In this document: one piece after another, positions 6,013 through 10,370 of the stretch
Layout of the letters: every line of letters begins with the position of its first letter
Numbering within the stretch: the first letter of the stretch is position 1
Source of the DNA: Kofleriaceae bacterium
Lineage (GTDB): Bacteria > Myxococcota_A > Polyangia > Haliangiales > Haliangiaceae
NCBI GenBank assembly: GCA_016763395.1
Contig: JAESTW010000511.1
Span: forward strand, 1-10,370
Length of the DNA: 10,370 nucleotides
Direction: 5' to 3'
The notes under the pieces: model-generated
What the model was told of the DNA's origin: nothing
The model's input: only the letters and a program-made list of their open reading frames with translations
Databases searched by the model: none
Made by a program: the position numbers and the translations under genes

Positions 6013-6372
6013 ATGCGAATTTCAATACTCGGACTGATTATATTTAGCGTAATACAAGTGGCCGCTGCTGCAGGCAATCTGGGTCCTGACGCCAAGAAGG
6101 AGCTCAAGAAGAGCAAGGCCGACACGAGGTCGTGTAAGGCGATGATCATAAGCAGTGCCATTAACGACGGCGGGACGGATCGCAAACGAGGTGAGAGTCA
6201 GGCACGAAAAACGCTCAAGCAGATCGATCGATTCTGCGGTCGAAACGCTCGTTGGTTCGATGCATGCAAAGTCATTAGCTCCGGCCGAGGCAAGTGCGTT
6301 TTCGTGCAGACCGACAAGGCGACGCGCCTCGATGATGGGTCCAAGAAATACTTTCCCAGAGACTTTCGATAG
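6013..6372 (+). CDS. Small secreted four-cysteine protein of unknown function
   Basis: This 119-residue protein starts at ATG 6013 behind aaggag with an 8-nt spacer. Residues 1-20 (MRISILGLIIFSVIQVAAAA) form a signal peptide with probable cleavage after AAA. The mature part is basic and carries four cysteines (C41, C75, C85, C95), suitable for two disulfides in the periplasm or outside the cell. The segment from about 66 to 118 (IDRFCG, WFDACKV, GKCVFVQT, DDG, YFP) can be aligned by eye with residues 96-150 of the downstream lipoprotein, so the two genes look paralogous in that domain. It is the first of three plus-strand genes with close spacing and similar ribosome sites, which suggests an operon starting at the divergent control region. 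No known family was recognised. Confidence 0.85.
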   Translation: MRISILGLIIFSVIQVAAAAGNLGPDAKKELKKSKADTRSCKAMIISSAINDGGTDRKRGESQARKTLKQIDRFCGRNARWFDACKVISSGRGKCVFVQTDKATRLDDGSKKYFPRDFR

Positions 6373-6438
6373 TTTCCTCTCGCGATCGGAACCACTCGGA
6401 CAAGAAAACTCTCAACCACACCGCAAGGAACAAACACG

Positions 6439-7131
6439 ATGTCAACTTCAACTCTAAAAACACTCTCATGCTTGGGCGCCATTGTCCTCACTTCCGCCTG
6501 CGGCCTGGTACAACTAAATGGCAAGGGGACCGACTCCGGCGGCCCTAGTTCCAATGCACAATCAAGTAGCCCCGAATCATCAACGAATGGGGCCAATCTG
6601 GACAGCAGCCGGACAGCCCTAAAAGCCGCCAGCCAAGACGATAACAAGGAGTACGCCCGACTGCTCAAAGAGCAGCTCCGTGGGGAAAATGCCGATTGGA
6701 ACTACAACAAAGGCGAGGAGGCTTTCGCACGTGTGGAAAAGCTCTGCGGAACCAAAATTTGGGATCGGTGTGCCGTCGTCGAACTCTCTGAAGCCAATGA
6801 GTACGGAGACAAGCCGATCGTTGTACAGATTCGCAATACCGAGGGAAGCCCCGAAGGCACCGTATTCCAATTCCCCGAGATGTTGCTCGACATATCGGTG
6901 CCGGCTTGGACGGACACACTCCATGAGTACTTCTCGAAGAATGCCCACGGACCAGAGTTGCTTGCGATGCTACACGAGAAGTGCGGTTCTCCCGTCACAA
7001 CGAAGTGTCAGCTCCGCGGGATGAGCCACCAAGTGGCTATTCTCAAGCTCACAGTGAAGGTCGATGACGCGCTCACGGCGGATGTGATCTTGATTCCTCA
7101 AACTATCAATGACTGGGCGCGAGACCTGTAG
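6439..7131 (+). CDS. Putative lipoprotein with two CG-x6-C modules
   Basis: ATG 6439 follows aaggaa (6425-6430) with an 8-nt spacer. The 230-residue protein starts with a lipoprotein-type signal (LGAIVLTSAC), giving C21 as the likely lipidation site, again with Thr at -3. Residues about 27-66 are a Ser/Asn/Gly/Pro-rich tether. The folded part has two cysteine pairs of identical spacing: C103-G...C111 (KLCGTKIWDRC) and C182-G...C190 (EKCGSPVTTKC). Each is followed by a hydrophobic beta-like segment (KPIVVQIRN, then VAILKLTVKV). The first module also resembles the C-terminal half of the upstream secreted protein. It is probably anchored in the outer membrane or the outer leaflet of the inner membrane, and is the middle gene of the three-gene set. 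No known domain was recognised. Binding or partner roles with its paralogue are speculative. Confidence 0.85.
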   Translation: MSTSTLKTLSCLGAIVLTSACGLVQLNGKGTDSGGPSSNAQSSSPESSTNGANLDSSRTALKAASQDDNKEYARLLKEQLRGENADWNYNKGEEAFARVEKLCGTKIWDRCAVVELSEANEYGDKPIVVQIRNTEGSPEGTVFQFPEMLLDISVPAWTDTLHEYFSKNAHGPELLAMLHEKCGSPVTTKCQLRGMSHQVAILKLTVKVDDALTADVILIPQTINDWARDL

Positions 7132-7192
7132 CCTACAGATCGGCTTGATTTTCGATGACAAACACAAACCACAATCTCAAGGAGAGCAACAG

Positions 7193-7486
7193 ATGAGCAA
7201 GAAGGTGAAAAAAGCAGGCAAGAACGCGAAAAAAGCAGGCAATTGGGTTGTCGAGTACGGCAAGTCGGACATCAGTTCTCAAAAATCATCATGGCGGTGG
7301 AACATGAAACACCGAATTCTCAGCTTCACGGTCAACTGGATCCCAATCCGGTACCTTCAAAACATGGCCTACAGTGCGCTCCAGGACATGGTAGACAAGG
7401 CCATCGAGAAGAGAGAGAGGAGAGCGGCGAGGGCTGAACGGAAAGCTGAACGGACAGGGGAGAAGCCTGGACGGATAATCCCGTAA
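7193..7486 (+). CDS. Small highly basic hypothetical protein
   Basis: ATG 7193 has aaggag (7179-7184) 8 nt upstream, so this start is chosen over an in-frame ATG at 7109 that overlaps the preceding gene. The 97-residue protein has a Lys-rich N-terminus with a KKAGKN/KKAGNW duplication (6-18), a central stretch with aromatic and hydrophobic residues (RWNMKHRILSFTVNWIPIRY, 35-54), and an Arg/Glu/Lys-rich helix (69-88; KAIEKRERRAARAERKAER) ending in EKPGRIIP. There is no signal peptide or convincing membrane helix. Its charge suggests binding to nucleic acid, membrane surface or an acidic partner, but no family was recognised. It is the last of three plus-strand genes, 61 bp after the lipoprotein, and converges on the kinase gene. 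Confidence 0.75.
   Translation: MSKKVKKAGKNAKKAGNWVVEYGKSDISSQKSSWRWNMKHRILSFTVNWIPIRYLQNMAYSALQDMVDKAIEKRERRAARAERKAERTGEKPGRIIP
7207..7242 (+). repeat. Exact 15-bp direct repeat, 21-bp period, inside the basic-protein gene
   Basis: The 15-bp unit gaaaaaagcaggcaa occurs at 7207-7221 and again at 7228-7242. The 21-bp period keeps the reading frame and duplicates seven residues (KKAGKNA to KKAGNWV at the start). It is probably a recent in-frame duplication, with the A6 tracts as a possible slippage site. Confidence 0.9.
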
Positions 7487-7567
7487 CAAGAGGTCGTAAC
7501 TTGCGACAATGCCCTACGCTAGAACCGAGCAAGCAATCTCTACAATCGCATAGAGTAGGAACCGCAG
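7487..7567. other. Convergent spacer between the basic-protein and kinase genes
   Basis: The 81-bp spacer has only a short stem, ctcta/tagag, spanning about 7540-7557, without a T-run in either direction. No convincing terminator is seen for either gene. Confidence 0.3.
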
Positions 7568-9478
7568 TTAGAGTGGACATGCTTCTAAGGTTTGCTTTTT
7601 GCCAGCAAGAACAAGGCGCCAGAAGGGTCGCGAGGCTGGACGTTGTGTAATGAGCCCGAAGGTGGCTGCAATGTAAGTGCGTTTCGATGTAAATGCCCTG
7701 TGACGTTTTATGAGCTGGCGAAGTGTGCAACCAGGGCGCCGCGTTGGCCGGGCCGATTTACAATCATGCAGCGAGACAATCTTAACTTGGGGCTTCAAAG
7801 AGCCCTGATATCTCACCCGTACACCGCACTTCCCCGATACTTTGCCCGCTCTTGCTCTTCTCAGAATCCTCTCTGCTCGTTCCCTGGAAAAGAAAGTATA
7901 GTCAATGAAGTTCGATGGAGTGCCTAGGTCGAGTCGCCCCATCTTTTGTTCGCCGACAATCTCTATGCGCTTGACTGCAGCGTCTTCAAAACTATTGGTC
8001 GCGACATGTAGTGCCTGGTTGTATAGGGATAGCGGATCGACAAGGGGGTTCGAGACTCGAGGATTTTTGGCTTTGGGCCGCTCGGTCATGGCTACCAACA
8101 TAGGCCCACTGTCAGCCGGCACGGGCACCGGTACAGCAACCGAAGTCGCCCTCCTGGCATCTGCGGAAGCAAGAGTGACAATGCCCCCTGCATCGGCAAT
8201 TCCCGCGGAGGCTTTTTCGATCCTTGCACTCTGTGTTGGCCAAAGATAAAAGGCAATGGCCGCTACAACGATTGCGGGTATTACTCCAAGGCCCAGAACC
8301 AACAGAGGTCGATTCCTCGTCTTGAGAGTCTCTATCCCAAATGGAGTGGGAGCCAACTGCTGCTCGAATGATTCTTGCTCCCGGTTTTTCGCCGCCGGTC
8401 CTTGGGCCACTGTCGCTGCTCCTTGTAGCAGCGGTGTTTCCCCATCGGCGGACATCGACAGCCTGCCTCCCTCGATTGGTGAATGCGTGAACTCATGGCC
8501 CTGCATGACAGCCTCAATCGCGTTTTTCATTTCGTCTGCAGATTGGAAGCGGTCGTCGGGACGCTTTTCGATCGCTCTCAGTATAAGTGCCTCGACACTC
8601 GCATCGATGTCGGGTCGCAGAAGAGAGGGCCGCGGGGGCTTTCTCGTCACTTGCATGTCCAATAGCTGGTAGAGCGAGCCGCCATCAAAAGGACGCTTTC
8701 CTACAATGCTCTCGTACAAGATGATACCCACTGCATAGAGGTCAGTTCGCGCATCGACAAGGTCGCCCACTGCTTGCTCTGGCGCCATGTAGTGCGGGGT
8801 TCCGAGCAAGAGGCCTGTCGCGGTTACTGGTTGATTCCCAATGGCGTCTCCGGACAGCTTAGCGATGCCGAAATCGAGAATCGTGGCCTTGCCTTCGGGA
8901 CTGACAAAAATATTGTCCGGCTTTAGATCTCGGTGAATAATGTGTTGCTCGTGGGCCGCAGCCAGGCCACTCAGTACGTCGAGTATGAGCTTGAAAATCT
9001 GGTGCTCGCTAAGACTACGACTCGACAAGTGCGAGGCCAGCGCGGCGCCGTCGAGATGCTGCATGACCATGTAGGGGCGTCCGCTAGGAAGCCTACCGAC
9101 GTCGATTACGTCAATGATGTTCTCGTTCCGAACGAGATTGCTCGCACGCGCCTCGGCGAAGAAACGGTCAACCAGGCCCGCCTTGTTTTCCCAGTCACGG
9201 GAAAACACCTTGATAGCCACACGGCTGCCGATATCGGGATGGACGGCGAGGTAAACACGCCCCATGCCGCCTTCGCCAAGCACGCTCTCGACTCGGTGGG
9301 ATCCAATTGACGTCCCTATGATTGGATCGACAGCCTCGTCCTCCCGCTCCCACTCCTCTGCCAGAACATCGCAGGACGCGCATCTTGAGCGATGCAACTG
9401 TAGCGTTGTATTCTTCGCCGCGGGCTGGCCCTCTCCCGCTGACTCGGCCAGGGCGAGCATAAAATCGTCGCAATCCAT
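7568..9478 (-). CDS. Membrane-anchored Hanks-type Ser/Thr protein kinase with N-terminal zf-HC2 zinc finger
   Basis: The 636-residue protein starts at ATG 9478. Residues 3-36 form a zf-HC2-type finger like that of anti-sigma factors: C3, H29, C33 and C36 (HRSRCASC). The kinase domain (about 58-325) is complete: glycine loop GEGGMGRVYLA (68-78), VAIK with K90, HRDLKPDN (182-189; catalytic D184), DFG (202-204), GTPHYMAPE (226-234) and DARTDLYAVG (242-251). It should therefore be catalytically active. A linker of about 65 residues leads to one membrane helix (391-412). A C-terminal region of about 220 residues on the far side of the membrane has four cysteines (C551, C573, C584, C634) and may sense an envelope signal. 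The last 50 or so residues are atypical and could reflect readthrough or a shifted frame. No clear Shine-Dalgarno is seen. It lies 120 bp downstream of the outer-membrane protein gene and may phosphorylate cytoplasmic regulators; its target is unknown. Confidence 0.95.
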   Translation of the reverse strand: MDCDDFMLALAESAGEGQPAAKNTTLQLHRSRCASCDVLAEEWEREDEAVDPIIGTSIGSHRVESVLGEGGMGRVYLAVHPDIGSRVAIKVFSRDWENKAGLVDRFFAEARASNLVRNENIIDVIDVGRLPSGRPYMVMQHLDGAALASHLSSRSLSEHQIFKLILDVLSGLAAAHEQHIIHRDLKPDNIFVSPEGKATILDFGIAKLSGDAIGNQPVTATGLLLGTPHYMAPEQAVGDLVDARTDLYAVGIILYESIVGKRPFDGGSLYQLLDMQVTRKPPRPSLLRPDIDASVEALILRAIEKRPDDRFQSADEMKNAIEAVMQGHEFTHSPIEGGRLSMSADGETPLLQGAATVAQGPAAKNREQESFEQQLAPTPFGIETLKTRNRPLLVLGLGVIPAIVVAAIAFYLWPTQSARIEKASAGIADAGGIVTLASADARRATSVAVPVPVPADSGPMLVAMTERPKAKNPRVSNPLVDPLSLYNQALHVATNSFEDAAVKRIEIVGEQKMGRLDLGTPSNFIDYTFFSRERAERILRRARAGKVSGKCGVRVRYQGSLKPQVKIVSLHDCKSARPTRRPGCTLRQLIKRHRAFTSKRTYIAATFGLITQRPASRPFWRLVLAGKKQTLEACPL

Positions 9479-9598
9479 TGCTAGGCCATTCTACGCCAGC
9501 AAAGCAAATTGCAAAAGTCCTGCCCCGCATGTGTTTCGTTCTCTCAATTATTAAAGAGAGTGTTTAAGGCAAGTACCACTTATTTCGCTATGAGCATT
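9479..9598 (-). promoter_or_regulatory. Spacer upstream of the kinase gene, possible promoter
   Basis: The 120-bp region lies between two minus-strand genes. On the minus strand, TTGCCT near 9569-9574 is followed 15-16 bp later by an AT-rich TAATAAT-like element (about 9548-9554), a plausible promoter for the kinase. Overlapping it is a 5-bp inverted repeat, ctctc/gagag (9541-9560), too weak and lacking a T-run to be a good terminator. Confidence 0.3.
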
Positions 9599-10357
9599 TC
9601 AGTACGAATATCGCAGCCCGAGTTCCCCGCGCACCGTACTTTTGCCGAACGTGGCGCCTCTAAAATGGATATCCGCATGAGACACCGTCAATTTTCCCTC
9701 TAGCAAAAAGGGTCGCAGTCTCCAGATTGCTCCAAGCTGCGTCTTATAGCCTGTATTGCGAGGACCATCTAAGATGGCTAGATGGCTCCAAAGCCCTGTT
9801 ACCACAAAATTTTCGTGCATAAAGTACAGAACGTCTGCACCTACCTCTAGGTATTCATAATCGAGTTTTAGTATGCCGGGTTGGTATTGCTTATCGTATC
9901 CACCACCGAATCGCATATCGATGCGCCAGCTACCGGACAACACTGGCACATACACCCCTAGTTCTCCTCGGTCATAGATGCCTATCGTAGATAGGCTACT
10001 ACTGTCATATGTATCCTCCGGGACACTATTGGCATGAGAAAGCGCAGCATAGACCCCGAAGTCCGGACGCGCCGCCCACTCTGCGCTCAGTGTCCAACTC
10101 AAAAAACCGGAAGAATAGGGGAGATATGAACCAGTGCGATTGATACCACGGTCCTCTATCCCCAGAGAGAAGCCAAAGTCACCGCCGGTTCTATAGCTTT
10201 CTTGTAGTGTCCTGGACGTTAGTGTTGCCTTCTCTTGTTCCACTTCCGTATTGTTCACCTTTTCTGGCGGGCTGTCCGAGAAAGAAAGCTGAGTCGCCGG
10301 GTCGGCCTCTGGCGCCGTCCACAGTTCGGAGGCGAGTAGCGCGATTGTCCGAGGCAT
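9599..10357 (-). CDS. Probable outer-membrane beta-barrel protein, start uncertain (may extend past window)
   Basis: The protein of at least 252 residues has no long hydrophobic helix but many alternating short strands separated by Gly, Asn, Asp and Pro turns (for example FGFSLGIEDRG, FLSWTLSAEWAARPDFGVYAAL, RGELGVYVPVL, YLEVGADVLYFM). It ends in GELGLRYSY, the aromatic C-terminus expected for insertion by the BAM machinery. Residues 18-45 are a polar, Ser/Glu-rich stretch. The frame stays open to the window end (codons for SSIA precede M1), and TIALLASELWTAPEA may be the end of a signal peptide, so the true start probably lies outside. It is upstream of, and on the same strand as, the kinase, perhaps forming a pair. 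The substrate or pore function is unknown. The barrel call rests on pattern, not on a recognised family. Confidence 0.7.
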   Translation of the reverse strand: MPRTIALLASELWTAPEADPATQLSFSDSPPEKVNNTEVEQEKATLTSRTLQESYRTGGDFGFSLGIEDRGINRTGSYLPYSSGFLSWTLSAEWAARPDFGVYAALSHANSVPEDTYDSSSLSTIGIYDRGELGVYVPVLSGSWRIDMRFGGGYDKQYQPGILKLDYEYLEVGADVLYFMHENFVVTGLWSHLAILDGPRNTGYKTQLGAIWRLRPFLLEGKLTVSHADIHFRGATFGKSTVRGELGLRYSY

Positions 10358-10370
10358 GGCGATCGACGAA

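Noticed and set aside
6198..6668. 156-codon minus-strand frame across the secreted protein and lipoprotein genes
   Set aside because: It is opposite two genes with signal peptides and consensus Shine-Dalgarno sequences, and its own sequence shows no domain.
9541..9560. ctctc/gagag hairpin as terminator of the barrel-protein gene
   Set aside because: The stem is only 5 bp with an AT-rich 10-nt loop and no T-run follows in the minus direction.

Overview
The window looks like a chromosomal segment from a Gram-negative bacterium of moderate GC content. It most resembles a former deltaproteobacterium (Myxococcota or similar). This is inference from gene style: a Hanks-type Ser/Thr kinase with a zinc-finger head and a transmembrane anchor, a degenerate ECF-like sigma factor, lipoproteins with low-complexity stretches, and an outer-membrane barrel. 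No rRNA, tRNA, CRISPR array, transposase or phage gene was seen.

Left part (1-3587, all minus strand). Read in the direction of transcription, a SulP-family anion transporter with STAS and PTS-EIIA-like domains (3587-1539) is followed after 5 bp by a protein of the LCIB/theta carbonic anhydrase family (1533-802). After a 76-bp spacer comes a YpfJ-type membrane-anchored zinc metallopeptidase (725 to beyond base 1). The first two form a tight pair that reads as a bicarbonate uptake and CO2/HCO3- interconversion unit. The intergenic region upstream of the transporter carries two inverted repeats that may be operators.

Middle (3782-4972, plus strand). A small DoxX-like four-helix membrane protein is followed by a lipoprotein with a Ser/Asp-rich middle and an Ala-Pro tail. 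The lipoprotein ends at a textbook intrinsic terminator.

Right part (5127-10357). A degenerate ECF-like sigma factor (minus) lies divergent to three small plus-strand genes, each with a good Shine-Dalgarno: a secreted four-Cys protein, a lipoprotein, and a very basic 97-residue protein. The secreted protein and the lipoprotein share a Cys-Gly...Trp...Cys domain. A striking concentric inverted repeat sits just ahead of the first of them. Convergent to them is a zf-HC2/Ser-Thr kinase/TM protein, and upstream of the kinase on the same strand is a probable outer-membrane beta-barrel protein that may start outside the window. Together these suggest an envelope signalling locus with its own regulator, but that link is inferred from proximity only.

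No gene-free stretch exceeds about 215 bp. The strongest candidates for novelty are the SulP-EIIA/LCIB pair and the sigma-like factor/secreted-protein/kinase cluster.
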